The notes under the pieces: generated by a model
Told to the model about the DNA's origin: nothing
The model's input: only the letters and a program-made list of their open reading frames with translations
The model's database searches: none
Assembly: GCA_012959965.1 (NCBI GenBank)
Contig: DUCF01000006.1
Coordinates: forward strand, 1-47,205
Direction: 5' to 3'
From: Candidatus Thioglobus sp.
Lineage (GTDB): Bacteria > Pseudomonadota > Gammaproteobacteria > PS1 > Pseudothioglobaceae
Length of the DNA: 47,205 nucleotides
In this document: positions 1 to 10,331 of the stretch, piece after piece
Numbering within the stretch: the stretch's first letter is position 1
Layout of the letters: each line of letters begins with the position of its first letter
Translations under genes and position numbers: made by a program

Positions 1-41
1 TTTTACGAAAAAAACGAAGCCCATTATAACAAGGATTAAGA

Positions 42-698
42 ATGACGGATTGGTTGGCACGCTGGCAAAATAATAAAATTGGATGGCATGCCGATACTGT
101 TAATCGATCGTTGGTTGATTATTTTGAGTTGCTAGAGTTAGCATCTGGGGCAAGTGTGTTTGTACCACTTTGTGGCAAAAGTATCGACATGATTTACTTG
201 TCAGAAATGGGCTTTTCAGTGATTGGTGTGGAATTGAGCTCTGTTGGTGTTGAGCAGTTTTTTGTTGGCAATGGCCTGCAGTACTCGGTTAGTGAAATTG
301 ACGAATTTGTGCTTTATCGATCCGATCGTATTAAGATTTACTGCGGTGATTATTTTAAATTGACCGCCAAGCACTTGTTGAGCGTGTCCGCTGTTTATGA
401 TCGAGCGTCATTGATAGCGTTAGACCTGAAGTTAAGAGAAAAATACGCACAGCATTTAGCTGCTATAATACCGCGTGATGTGCGAATTCTGTTGTTAACA
501 CTTATTTATCCGCAGCATCAAATGAGCGGCCCACCTTTTTCCGTTAGCAATTCGGAGGTTGAGTCGCTTTTTAGTTCGGCTTTCAAGTATCGACAATTGC
601 ACTGTTTTAACGATATTGATAATGAGCCTAAATTTCTGCGCGCTGGCGTAGATTGTGTTGAGAATGCAGCTTATTTGCTGCAAAAAGGAAGAGAGTAA
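42..698 (+). CDS. tpm: Thiopurine S-methyltransferase family protein
   Basis: SAM-dependent methyltransferase of the bacterial TPMT family, 218 residues, the usual length. The SAM-binding segment VPLCGKS lies at residues 41-47, followed by an acidic residue closing the next strand (GVE, 62-64), YDRAS at 119-123 and SGPPFSV at 162-168, all family hallmarks. Known members methylate thiopurines and, in bacteria, selenium or tellurium compounds; the natural substrate here cannot be read from sequence. The ATG is preceded by AAGGA. The gene heads a co-directional operon and its TAA overlaps the next ATG by one base (TAATG), which suggests translational coupling. Confidence 0.9.
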   Translation: MTDWLARWQNNKIGWHADTVNRSLVDYFELLELASGASVFVPLCGKSIDMIYLSEMGFSVIGVELSSVGVEQFFVGNGLQYSVSEIDEFVLYRSDRIKIYCGDYFKLTAKHLLSVSAVYDRASLIALDLKLREKYAQHLAAIIPRDVRILLLTLIYPQHQMSGPPFSVSNSEVESLFSSAFKYRQLHCFNDIDNEPKFLRAGVDCVENAAYLLQKGRE

Positions 699-1003
699 TG
701 GCAAAAAAAATGACGGGCATAGTCGCTCAATTTGGTACAAAGGGATACGGCTTTATCACTGGTGATGATGGTGAGAAGTATTTTGTACATCAAAAGAACG
801 TTTACAACAAATCACGCTTAAGCGGTGATACTAGAGTTGTGTTTAAAATAGAAACTTCAGACAAGGGTCTTGTTGCTGTTGATGTCAAGCTTGAGAAAAG
901 CGCCGAGGATAAGAAGCCGCTAACCGATAGCACGATTAAGTTAATGTTCACCTTCTTGCTGGTGATGCAAATTATCACATCCTACTACGCATTTTTTAGA
1001 TGA
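698..1003 (+). CDS. Cold-shock-domain protein with C-terminal membrane segment
   Basis: 101 residues. Residues 5-65 form a cold-shock (OB-fold) domain: the RNP1-like stretch KGYGFITGDDGEKYFVH at about 16-32 carries the aromatic residues that stack on single-stranded nucleic acid. A charged linker follows, then one hydrophobic helix (about 80-98) ending at the C-terminus. Larger relatives pair the cold-shock domain with a multi-helix DUF1294 membrane domain; this one has only a single helix, so it may be a reduced version tethered to the inner membrane. It overlaps the preceding gene by 1 bp and the following lipoprotein gene by 4 bp (ATGA). Function unknown beyond likely RNA or ssDNA binding. 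Confidence 0.8.
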   Translation: MAKKMTGIVAQFGTKGYGFITGDDGEKYFVHQKNVYNKSRLSGDTRVVFKIETSDKGLVAVDVKLEKSAEDKKPLTDSTIKLMFTFLLVMQIITSYYAFFR

Positions 1004-1602
1004 AAAAACTGATCGTTTTTGCTTTGACGATCGTTTTATCGGGTTGTTTTTCAACCCCTGCAAGAGAGGTTGTTGATATTTGCCAACTCCTTGATGAAGA
1101 GGTTAGCTGGTACCAAGCCGTTAAAAAAAGCGAACAGAAATATCAAGTGCCAATGAATTTACAATTGGCTATTATTTACCAAGAATCGCATTTTGCCTCT
1201 AGAGCGCAACCAGCAAGAGCCACCTATCTTGGCTTTATACCAGGACCAAGGCCCAGTTCTTCTTACGGCTATGCGCAAGCAAAAACTGAAACTTGGGAGT
1301 GGTATCAGCTGAAAACCGGCAATAGCGATGCCAGTCGTAGTAATTTTTCCGATTCAGTCGATTTTGTTGGTTGGTATGTCAATCAATCGAAAGTCCGCTC
1401 TAAAATCTCTAAATCGGACGCTTACAACCAGTATTTAGCTTATCACGAAGGCCATAACGGCTTTAACAAAAAAAGCTATAAAGACAAGGCTTGGTTGCTA
1501 AAAGTTGCAAAGCAAGTTGAGAAAAAATCGAATGATTACAAGCGACAACTTTCCAAGTGTCGAGCGCATTTAGATAGCAATAGGTTGTGGTCGTTCTTCT
1601 AA
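1000..1602 (+). CDS. Lysozyme-like (SLT-type) lipoprotein
   Basis: 200 residues. The N-terminus is a lipoprotein signal with lipobox LSGC (residues 13-16), predicting lipidation at Cys16. The rest resembles the transglycosylase SLT/lysozyme fold: IIYQESHF at 58-65 offers the catalytic Glu62, SYGYAQ (about 88-93) corresponds to the GxxQ-type motif, and YLAYHEGHNGF (about 147-157) to the late AYN.G-type motif. It is likely an outer-membrane-anchored murein lytic enzyme of the periplasm. It overlaps the upstream gene by 4 bp, and the Rieske gene starts 3 bp after its stop, so all are probably co-transcribed. Substrate is inferred from fold only. Confidence 0.8.
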   Translation: MKKLIVFALTIVLSGCFSTPAREVVDICQLLDEEVSWYQAVKKSEQKYQVPMNLQLAIIYQESHFASRAQPARATYLGFIPGPRPSSSYGYAQAKTETWEWYQLKTGNSDASRSNFSDSVDFVGWYVNQSKVRSKISKSDAYNQYLAYHEGHNGFNKKSYKDKAWLLKVAKQVEKKSNDYKRQLSKCRAHLDSNRLWSFF

Positions 1603-1605
1603 ATA

Positions 1606-1914
1606 ATGTGGTTTAAGGTATTAGAGAAGCCACCTGAGCCGAACGCCATGGCTGAGATCTCTGTTGGCGATAATCAACTTGTTTTAACAAATTACAATGG
1701 AAAGCTTTATTGCTTTAATAACCGCTGCCCGCACGAAGATTTCCAGCTGAGCTTTGGTTGCGTTCAAAAAGGCAAAGTAAAGTGCTCTCTGCATGGATTT
1801 TCTTTTGATCTTGTCAGTGGTGAAAGCTCTGAAGAGGGTGTTGAGTCGCTAAACTTATTTCGCGTTAAAATAGAGAAAGATGTTATTTACGTTGAGATAA
1901 ACCCCGACCAATGA
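1606..1914 (+). CDS. Rieske [2Fe-2S] ferredoxin-like protein
   Basis: 102 residues, a stand-alone Rieske domain. The cluster ligands are Cys41-x-His43 and Cys60-x2-His63, with 16 residues between the pairs, matching the consensus CxH-x(15-17)-CxxH. There is no signal peptide or transmembrane helix, so it should be a soluble cytoplasmic ferredoxin of the kind that serves oxygenases or small-subunit reductases. No oxygenase is next to it; the neighbours are a lysozyme-like lipoprotein and a TrpD2-like protein, whose ATG overlaps its stop by 4 bp. Redox partner unknown. Confidence 0.9.
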   Translation: MWFKVLEKPPEPNAMAEISVGDNQLVLTNYNGKLYCFNNRCPHEDFQLSFGCVQKGKVKCSLHGFSFDLVSGESSEEGVESLNLFRVKIEKDVIYVEINPDQ

Positions 1915-2972
1915 GCGCACAAACTTTAATCCATTCTATTATTCAAAGAATCGCCACCGGCCCCGAGTTAAGTAAAAATATTGAACTTGAGGAGGCCAGT
2001 GCTGCAATGAGCGCCATTCTTGATGGTGAGATAGATGACGTTCAATCGGCTATTTTTTTGATAGCGCTACGAATGAAGCGAGAAACCGTTGAGGAGAATT
2101 TTGGAATACTGGACGCTCTATTACAAGCAACGGGCTGCCAACAAGCCGATATAGAGGATTTGGTTGACTTAGGTGACCCTTACAGTGGCTACAATCGATC
2201 GATTCCTATTTCAGCTTTTTTGCCGCCGTTATTAGCCGAACTGGGCTTGCCATGCATTATTCATGGATTGGATGGTGTTACACCCAAGTTTGGCCTTACT
2301 CACAAACACGTTAATCAGGCTTTGGGTAACAAAACTGAGTTAAGTGTTGGAGAGGCAAAGACACAACTTGAAGACAATCAAAAAGGTTGGGCCTATCTTG
2401 ATCAAAGTCGCTATTGTGCGTCACTGCATGCCCTGGTTCCTCTGAGAAATAAGATTGTCAAAAGAACGGTTGTGAATACTGTGGAGAGTCTTATTGGCCC
2501 AATCAGGGCGAAGTACACACATTCTATTTTGGGCTTTGTGCATAAGCCTTATCCGCCCATTTATGCCGCTTTAACAGCGAGAGCTGGTTTTGATACCAGT
2601 TTGGTTATTCGGGGTGTTGAAGGGGGTGTTGTGCCTTCATTGCGCCAAAAAGGTCTGATGATCTCTTATGTGGGTGAAGTGGAAAGAGCTCGAGTAGAAA
2701 TAGACCCTAAGGCTATGGGTATAGAGCAGGCGTTAAGAGCAATTGCTTTTCCTCGAAAAATGACCACGGATAGCGATAAGGTGGCCCTCGCAGAGTATAC
2801 AGTTACCCTGGGAAGGGCTGCACTTTCGGGTGAAAAGGGTATGTTTTATGATGGCTTGGTTTATACAGCGAGCCTCATCCTTTGGCATCTAGGAAAAACC
2901 ATAGATTTGACTTGTGCTGCGGACCAAGTTAGAGAGGTTCTGGATTCGGCTCGGACACTTAAAAGACTCTAA
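1911..2972 (+). CDS. ybiB: TrpD2/YbiB-like protein (glycosyltransferase family 3 fold)
   Basis: 353 residues with the two-domain architecture of anthranilate phosphoribosyltransferase: a helical N-terminal domain (about 1-75) and a catalytic-type alpha/beta domain. The PRPP-binding GTGGD loop of true TrpD is not present; the equivalent place reads LGDPYSGYNRS (87-97). VIRGVEGG (about 232-239) and the helix-rich C-terminus match the YbiB/TrpD2 branch. Members of that branch have been described as nucleic-acid binding rather than tryptophan-biosynthetic. No other trp gene is near. Start overlaps the Rieske stop by ATGA. An automatic 'anthranilate phosphoribosyltransferase' label would probably be wrong. 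Confidence 0.75.
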   Translation: MSAQTLIHSIIQRIATGPELSKNIELEEASAAMSAILDGEIDDVQSAIFLIALRMKRETVEENFGILDALLQATGCQQADIEDLVDLGDPYSGYNRSIPISAFLPPLLAELGLPCIIHGLDGVTPKFGLTHKHVNQALGNKTELSVGEAKTQLEDNQKGWAYLDQSRYCASLHALVPLRNKIVKRTVVNTVESLIGPIRAKYTHSILGFVHKPYPPIYAALTARAGFDTSLVIRGVEGGVVPSLRQKGLMISYVGEVERARVEIDPKAMGIEQALRAIAFPRKMTTDSDKVALAEYTVTLGRAALSGEKGMFYDGLVYTASLILWHLGKTIDLTCAADQVREVLDSARTLKRL

Positions 2973-2984
2973 AGGCGATAGACC

Positions 2985-4199
2985 TTAGCCAACGATACCG
3001 CCCTTGATTAATTGCTTTATTTTGTCATCACTGTAGCCCAGATCGTCAGAAAGTATGGTGGCGCCATGCTGTGATAGGTCCGGCGAGGCAGAATTGTATT
3101 GAAGTGGCGTTTCGGATAGATTAATAGGTGAGGCGATGGTTTTAATCAGTTTACCATTGCTGTCTGGAACCTCTCTAACAAGATTTCGATGTTTGATTTG
3201 GTCATGATTGAAAACTTGTTCTAACGTGTTGACACGGCCACATGGAACACCACGAGCCCTTAAGCTCTCAACCCACCAATCGGTTGTATGGCCCGCCATG
3301 CATTCAGCCACCAGTGGAATTAAAGCTGCTCGATTAAGTACGCGCTGTTCGTTAACAACATAATTTGGATTATCGGCAAGCTCTGGGCGGCCTGCAAGTT
3401 CACAAAATTTTCGGTATTGAGTGTCATTTCCAATCGCTAAAATTATGTCTCCATCAGCGGTTTTAAAGGTTTGGTAGGGCACAATATTGGGGTGGCCATT
3501 GCCACGCCTCTTGGGGTTCTCGCCAGTCGCCAAATAATTCATACCTTGGTTGGCGAGGGTTGCTGCCTGTACGTCAAGTAAGGCGATATCAATATATTGC
3601 CCTTTGTTGGTGTGGTTTCGAGCAAGTAGCGCGGCGAGTATCGCGTTACAACTGTAAAGACCTGTCATCACATCAGCAAGGGCAACGCCTACCTTCATGG
3701 GTTCGCCATTAACCTCTCCTGTAATACTCATCAGCCCACCTTCGGCTTGAATCATTGCATCATACCCCGCTCTATTAGAGGCTGGACCGGTTTGGCCAAA
3801 GCCTGTGATAGAGCAGTAGACTAAATTCGGATTAAGTTTTTTGAGTGCTGGATAATCCAGGCCGTATTTAATAAGACCGCCTACTTTGAAATTCTCAATA
3901 ACAACGTCCGCGGTACTGATCAGTTCTTGGATTATTTTTTGACCAGATTCGTGTCTTATATCAATCGCAATTGATTGTTTGTTGCGATTTACACAATGAA
4001 AATAGGCGGATTGAGGGGGCTGAGAATCGCTCTGCTCTTTTATAAAGGGCGGCCCCCAAAATCTCGTGTCATCTCCTTTAACGGGTTGCTCAACTTTGAT
4101 GACTTGAGCGCCCATATCAGCCAACATTTGTGAGGCCCAGGGTCCAGCTAAAATACGACTTAGGTCAATAACTTTAATGCCTTGAAGTGCTTCGGCCAT
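2985..4199 (-). CDS. Family III CoA-transferase (CaiB/BaiF), likely glutarate CoA-transferase
   Basis: 404 residues. Typical class III CoA-transferase: an N-terminal LAGPWASQMLADMGA (17-31), the GYDAMIQAEGG segment (145-155), and ADVMTG with Asp176 as the probable catalytic aspartate that carries the acyl/CoA intermediate. It follows glutaryl-CoA dehydrogenase with a TAATG overlap at 4199, so the pair is translationally coupled. The same pairing is known for succinyl-CoA:glutarate CoA-transferase, which makes glutaryl-CoA from glutarate. The product is inferred from the neighbour; other dicarboxylates are possible. Its stop lies 12 bp from the convergent end of the ybiB-like gene. Confidence 0.8.
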   Translation of the reverse strand: MAEALQGIKVIDLSRILAGPWASQMLADMGAQVIKVEQPVKGDDTRFWGPPFIKEQSDSQPPQSAYFHCVNRNKQSIAIDIRHESGQKIIQELISTADVVIENFKVGGLIKYGLDYPALKKLNPNLVYCSITGFGQTGPASNRAGYDAMIQAEGGLMSITGEVNGEPMKVGVALADVMTGLYSCNAILAALLARNHTNKGQYIDIALLDVQAATLANQGMNYLATGENPKRRGNGHPNIVPYQTFKTADGDIILAIGNDTQYRKFCELAGRPELADNPNYVVNEQRVLNRAALIPLVAECMAGHTTDWWVESLRARGVPCGRVNTLEQVFNHDQIKHRNLVREVPDSNGKLIKTIASPINLSETPLQYNSASPDLSQHGATILSDDLGYSDDKIKQLIKGGIVG

Positions 4200-5380
4200 T
4201 AGAAGAATGCCTGCAAGCCAGTGATGGCCTTTCCCAGAATAAGTGCATGCACATCATGTGTGCCTTCATAGGTATTAACCGCCTCGAGGTTCATCATATG
4301 ACGAATGACACCAAATTCATCATTAATGCCATAGCCGCCATGCATGTCTCTGGCATTGCGTGCAATATCTAATGCTTTTCCACAGTTGTTGCGCTTCATC
4401 ATGGAAATTAGCTCGACTGGGCATTCGCCGTTATCCATAAGTCGACCCATTTGCAGGCAGCCCTGCAGGCCAATACTAATTTCAGTTTGCATGTCAGCCA
4501 GTTTTTTTTGAATGAGCTGATTTGCTGCTAGAGGCCTATTAAATTGTATTCTGTCTAGGGTGTAATTTCGTGCTGCCTCAAAGCAGAACTCGGCGGCACC
4601 AAGAGAACCCCAAGCAATACCATAGCGCGCCTTATTTAAACAGCCAAATGGTCCGCCCAAACCACTTGTGTCAGGAAAATGATTGTCTTCTGGTACAAAG
4701 ACGTTATCCATAACAATCTCGCCAGTGATTGAGGCGCGAAGTGAGAATTTACCCTCAATTTTCGGAGCCGATAAGCCCTCCATCCCTTTTTCAAGGATGA
4801 AGCCACGAATAACACCTTCTAACTTAGCCCAAACAACAAAGACATCAGCAATCGGCGAATTGGTGATCCACATTTTGTTGCCTGTTAGTCGGTAACCGCC
4901 GTCGACTCTTACTGCACGGGAGGACATTGAGGCTGGGTCACTTCCTGAGTTCGGTTCGGTCAAGCCAAAGCAGCCAATCCAATCACCAATTAGTAGTTTT
5001 GGTAAGTATTTTTTTTTCTGCTCTTCAGTTCCATAGCTATAAATGGGATGTATAACTAGAGAGGATTGAACGCTCATTGCGCTGCGATAGCCACTATCTA
5101 CGCGTTCAACTTCACGAGCAATCAGCCCGTAGCTTACATAGTTGACTTCACTGCCACCATATTCTGCAGGCAATGTCGCCCCCAAAAGGCCTAATTGACC
5201 GAGTTCGGTCATAATATCACGATCAAAACTCTCGTTTCGATTTGCCATTAGTATGCGCGGCATAAGATTGGACTGACAATAGTCATGAGCTGTGTCTCGT
5301 ATAAGCTTTTCTTCGCCCGTTAGTTGCCCCTCTAAAAACATAGCATCTTGCCAGTTAAACGGTGTAAATGATCTTCCCAT
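4199..5380 (-). CDS. gcdH: Glutaryl-CoA dehydrogenase
   Basis: 393 residues, FAD-dependent acyl-CoA dehydrogenase that oxidises and decarboxylates glutaryl-CoA to crotonyl-CoA in lysine, tryptophan and glutarate breakdown. [16 protein letters not shown] (137-152) is the FAD/substrate signature. The C-terminal [12 protein letters not shown] contains Glu372, the position of the catalytic base in GCDH, and the sequence ends in the GCDH-like [10 protein letters not shown]. The ATG has a GGAG site 7-10 bases upstream. It is first in the operon, behind a TATAAT -10 box and a perfect TTTGTGATCACAAA palindrome, so its expression is probably controlled by a repressor sensing a pathway intermediate. 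Confidence 0.93.
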   Translation of the reverse strand: MGRSFTPFNWQDAMFLEGQLTGEEKLIRDTAHDYCQSNLMPRILMANRNESFDRDIMTELGQLGLLGATLPAEYGGSEVNYVSYGLIAREVERVDSGYRSAMSVQSSLVIHPIYSYGTEEQKKKYLPKLLIGDWIGCFGLTEPNSGSDPASMSSRAVRVDGGYRLTGNKMWITNSPIADVFVVWAKLEGVIRGFILEKGMEGLSAPKIEGKFSLRASITGEIVMDNVFVPEDNHFPDTSGLGGPFGCLNKARYGIAWGSLGAAEFCFEAARNYTLDRIQFNRPLAANQLIQKKLADMQTEISIGLQGCLQMGRLMDNGECPVELISMMKRNNCGKALDIARNARDMHGGYGINDEFGVIRHMMNLEAVNTYEGTHDVHALILGKAITGLQAFF

Positions 5381-5405
5381 ATCGCACTCCTAATTATCAA
5401 TAAAA

Positions 5406-5419
5406 TTTGTGATCACAAA
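5406..5419. promoter_or_regulatory. Palindromic operator upstream of gcdH
   Basis: TTTGTGATCACAAA is a perfect 14-bp palindrome placed directly downstream of the -10 box, where a bound protein would block initiation. The core resembles two abutting CRP half-sites (TGTGA/TCACA) without the 6-bp spacer, so CRP is unlikely. A GntR- or MarR-type dimer is more plausible. No regulator gene is adjacent. Confidence 0.5.
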
Positions 5420-5422
5420 CGG

Positions 5423-5428
5423 ATTATA
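5423..5428 (-). promoter_or_regulatory. -10 box of the gcdH promoter
   Basis: On the minus strand a perfect TATAAT stands 43 bases before the gcdH ATG. A TTGCAA lies further upstream, but its spacing of 20 bp is not ideal, so the -35 element is weak or the promoter needs help. The predicted start point falls inside the palindrome at 5406-5419. Confidence 0.55.
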
Positions 5429-5490
5429 GCGAAATAAATTTGCTATGATTGCAAAAAAAATGAGAGACAAGAAAAAGTGTGTTGTTTTAT

Positions 5491-7212
5491 TCAGCTGGAG
5501 AATTGCTTGGCGTTTAAATTGGCGTATTCGCCAGATTGAGAGAGTAGCTCTTCATGAGAACCTTGCTCAATAATCTCACCTTCTTTTAAGACCACAATAC
5601 GATCTGCATTTTGAATGGTGCTAAGTCTGTGGGCAATGATGATGGTTGTGCGACCCTCTTGCATTTTGTCAATTGCCGATTGAACTAATCTTTCGGTGGC
5701 TGAATCAAGCGCCGAAGTTGCTTCGTCCAGAATTAAAATAGGACTGTCTTTGGCAATCGCTCTGGCAATGGATAATCGTTGACGCTGACCACCTGAGAGC
5801 GTGGTGCCATCTTCGCCAATTTCTGTGTCAAAGCCGTTATCCAGCTTGTTGATAAATTCCACAGAATTGGAAATATCTGCAGCCTGCTCAATGACCTCAA
5901 TCGACATCGTATCGCCTTGACCCAGTGCTATATTATTCTTAACAGTGTCGTTAAATAAACGCACGTTCTGGTCAACAAAAGAGATTTGCGAGCGCAACGC
6001 AGTGAGCTCAATATCGCTAATATTTTGTTGGTCTATTGAAATGCTTCCCGCCGTGGGGTTGTAGAAGCGCGCTATCAGGCTTACCAGTGTTGTCTTGCCA
6101 CTGCCCGTGCTACCGACAAGAGCGATAGTTTCACCTTGTTTGATATCTAGGTTGATATTATTGAGTGAAGCTCTTTCACCATCGTAGCTAAAACAGACGT
6201 TTTTAAAGCTAATTTCACCCTTAATATTGTTTAACGATGTTGTGCCTATATTGGGCTCGGATTTTTCATCAATGAGTGCAAAAACACTTTGCCCTGCGGC
6301 AACGGCCTGTTGAAAAGGTTTGTTGATATTAATCAGATTTTTAGCCGGTTTAACCAGCATACCCATGGCCATAAAAAACGCCAAGAAATCACCGGCACCC
6401 ATTTTAAAGGTGGTGGAAGAAAGGTAGACAACAGAAGCAAGAGATAGACCAATTAGCGAGTTTACAAAAGCGGTGTTGACAGCGGTTGACATGTCGACCT
6501 TAAAGCGTTGCTGGCGAATGATGTTGATGAGTGATCTAAACTTTCCACTTTCTGCTTTCTGCGCATGATAGATTTTCACTAGGTCATTGCTTGAGATATT
6601 TTCATCCAGAAGGTGTGTCATTTTCCCCATTGAGGTTTGAACCTTCTCAGAGGCCGACCTCATGCGAATACTGGAGGCTTTTACAGCAATATATACCAGG
6701 GGCATAAGCACCAATAAGATGAGACTAAGGCGATAATCTTTGTAGAATAAATAGCCGGTTAATATTAACACCATTAAAGATGATTTAATAAACTCCAGCC
6801 AAATGGTAGAAGCTGCAAGGGCAATTTGCTCGACATCGAAAGTCAGTTTTGACAGCGTGCCACCGGTGGTGTTTTTGTCAAAGTATGACTTTGGTAGTTT
6901 GAGCAGTTTGGCGAACATGTCTACTCGAAGATCCATAATAACTTTATTTGAAACCCAAGAACTTGCACCAACCGAGGTAAGAGCGAAAATCGAGCTTAAA
7001 ATGATGAGTAAGAACAGACCAACAGCGTAGGTGAGGGAAGTGGTATCAGTACGGTTGTCGACAAACAGTTTATCAACAATTTGACCGGTAATTTCTGGGA
7101 TGATAGCTTCAAGAATGGTAGCACAAACCATCATTAAAGAGATAAACACAAGCTTGCCAATATGGGCTTTAATATAGGGATAAAGCCGCTTTATAAATTG
7201 TCTATAACCCAT
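5491..7212 (-). CDS. msbA: Lipid A export ABC transporter, permease/ATPase
   Basis: 573 residues from the ATG at 7212; an in-frame TTG 13 codons upstream is less likely because homologues begin near MGYRQF. This is an ABC half-transporter: six hydrophobic helices in the first ~300 residues, then the nucleotide-binding domain with Walker A (GSTGSGKTT, about 367-375), signature LSGGQRQ (about 472-478) and Walker B ILILDE followed by ATSALD (about 492-502). MsbA homodimers flip core-lipid A across the inner membrane. No lpxK follows it, unlike in enterobacteria. It is transcribed divergently from pyrG. General multidrug export is the alternative reading. Confidence 0.85.
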   Translation of the reverse strand: MGYRQFIKRLYPYIKAHIGKLVFISLMMVCATILEAIIPEITGQIVDKLFVDNRTDTTSLTYAVGLFLLIILSSIFALTSVGASSWVSNKVIMDLRVDMFAKLLKLPKSYFDKNTTGGTLSKLTFDVEQIALAASTIWLEFIKSSLMVLILTGYLFYKDYRLSLILLVLMPLVYIAVKASSIRMRSASEKVQTSMGKMTHLLDENISSNDLVKIYHAQKAESGKFRSLINIIRQQRFKVDMSTAVNTAFVNSLIGLSLASVVYLSSTTFKMGAGDFLAFFMAMGMLVKPAKNLININKPFQQAVAAGQSVFALIDEKSEPNIGTTSLNNIKGEISFKNVCFSYDGERASLNNINLDIKQGETIALVGSTGSGKTTLVSLIARFYNPTAGSISIDQQNISDIELTALRSQISFVDQNVRLFNDTVKNNIALGQGDTMSIEVIEQAADISNSVEFINKLDNGFDTEIGEDGTTLSGGQRQRLSIARAIAKDSPILILDEATSALDSATERLVQSAIDKMQEGRTTIIIAHRLSTIQNADRIVVLKEGEIIEQGSHEELLSQSGEYANLNAKQFSS

Positions 7213-7244
7213 TGTGATTACTTTGATTTGATGTGTCCATATTC

Positions 7245-7260
7245 TACACAAATTTGTGTA
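7245..7260. promoter_or_regulatory. 16-bp perfect palindrome between msbA and pyrG
   Basis: TACACAAATTTGTGTA lies in the 78-bp region between the divergent starts of msbA (7212) and pyrG (7291). TAGAAT toward msbA and TATCAT toward pyrG overlap its two edges and could be -10 boxes, so one dimer could affect both genes. The regulator is unknown. Confidence 0.4.
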
Positions 7261-7284
7261 TCATAACTATTTCAAACTTGTTAG

Positions 7285-8925
<1,641 letters not shown>

Positions 8926-8936
8926 TAGTAGAGCTC

Positions 8937-10331
8937 TTACTTCTTTTTCTTAGTAAACTTCATCATCCTTCTTCTTTTTTGAATCTGGCGCTCGGATAAC
9001 TTGTTCTTCTTATCCTTGAACGGGTTTTCACCGCTTTTGAATTCAAATTTAATCGGTGTATTGGTAAGACCCAATGCACTGGTGAAGAAGTTTTGCAAGT
9101 AGCGACCGTAAGCGTTTGGAATGCTGTGGAGGTGGTTACCATGCACAGTGAAAGTTGGTGGAAAAAATCCAGATTGGTGGATGTATTTTAGCTTTAAGCG
9201 TCTACCCGCTACAGGAGGCGGTTGGTGTCCTTCGTTGGCCTTGGCCAAGATCTCATTTAGCATGGGAGTGCCAAATTTTGCACCGGCATTTTCATAGGCT
9301 TTATTGATGGGTCCAAACAATTTACCAACACCAGAGCCGTGCAATGCTGAGATGTAGTGAACCGAGGCGTAATTAACAAAAGACAGTTTGATGTCTAGTT
9401 TTCGCTTGACTTCACTTTTCTGATATTCGTCCAGACCATCCCATTTGTTATTGACAATCAGTAACGCTCGACCTTTGTCGGCAACCATGCCTAATAGGGT
9501 TGCGTCTTGCTCGGTAACACCTTCGCTGGCATCCAATATAAGAATGACCACGTGGCAATTTTCAATCGCTTCAATTGCTTTTAGAATACTAAATTTTTCA
9601 ATTTTATGATCCACACTGCGCTTACGTCTAATGCCTGCAGTATCTATTAAGGTGTAGAGTTGGTCGTTACGCTCAAAAGGGATGAAAATCGTATCACGCG
9701 TTGTGCCAGGTAGATCGAGAGCCAAGACACGATCTTCGCCTAAAATGCGGTTGATTAAAGTTGATTTTCCTACATTTGGGCGCCCAAGAACGGCAACCGC
9801 AATGCCTTCAATTTCTGGCTCAATATCATCCGTTGGTGCGGGCAAAAGTGGCAGTGTTAAGTCAACCAATTCTTCAATACCTTTGCCATGTTCAGCGGAA
9901 ATAGGGACAGGTTCGCCAAGACCGAGTTCGTAAAATTCAGCTAAGGAGGCAGGAGTTGAGCCTTCGGCCTTATTACAAACCAAGATCAGTGTTAGTTTCA
10001 GTCTTCTTAGTTGTCTTGCAAGCTCGTGATCAAGTGCAGTAACACCGTCTCTAGCGCTGACAATAAAGTAGACAACATCAGACTCATCTAAAGCGCTTAG
10101 AACTTGGCCATGAATGCCTGAGTCAATCATATTGTTTTCGTTGGTTAGTCCGCCGGTATCAATAATCGAACACGGAACGCCATCGTCTAAATCGATAGTT
10201 GCGTATTGTCTGTCACGCGTTAAGCCTTCAAAGTCAGAGACCAGTGCTTGACGAGATTTACTTAGGCGATTGAACAGGGTAGATTTGCCCACATTAGGGC
10301 GTCCAACGAGCGAGATAACGGGTAGGCTCAC
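8937..10331 (-). CDS. der: Ribosome biogenesis GTPase Der (EngA)
   Basis: 464 residues. Two tandem GTPase domains, each with a GRPNVGKS P-loop (10-17 and 183-190) and DTAG/DTGG switch motifs, then a KH-like C-terminal domain and a lysine-rich tail. It is needed for 50S subunit maturation. The first domain has NKAE (120-123) where NKxD is canonical, a conservative change; the second keeps NKWD. In enterobacteria the order is hisS-yfgM-bamB-der; here yfgM lies 43 bp upstream and bamB is absent from the slot. Confidence 0.96.
   Translation of the reverse strand: MSLPVISLVGRPNVGKSTLFNRLSKSRQALVSDFEGLTRDRQYATIDLDDGVPCSIIDTGGLTNENNMIDSGIHGQVLSALDESDVVYFIVSARDGVTALDHELARQLRRLKLTLILVCNKAEGSTPASLAEFYELGLGEPVPISAEHGKGIEELVDLTLPLLPAPTDDIEPEIEGIAVAVLGRPNVGKSTLINRILGEDRVLALDLPGTTRDTIFIPFERNDQLYTLIDTAGIRRKRSVDHKIEKFSILKAIEAIENCHVVILILDASEGVTEQDATLLGMVADKGRALLIVNNKWDGLDEYQKSEVKRKLDIKLSFVNYASVHYISALHGSGVGKLFGPINKAYENAGAKFGTPMLNEILAKANEGHQPPPVAGRRLKLKYIHQSGFFPPTFTVHGNHLHSIPNAYGRYLQNFFTSALGLTNTPIKFEFKSGENPFKDKKNKLSERQIQKRRRMMKFTKKKK

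Noticed and set aside
5406-5419. CRP site upstream of gcdH
   Set aside because: CRP needs TGTGA-N6-TCACA; here the half-sites abut with no spacer, so the helix phasing is wrong.
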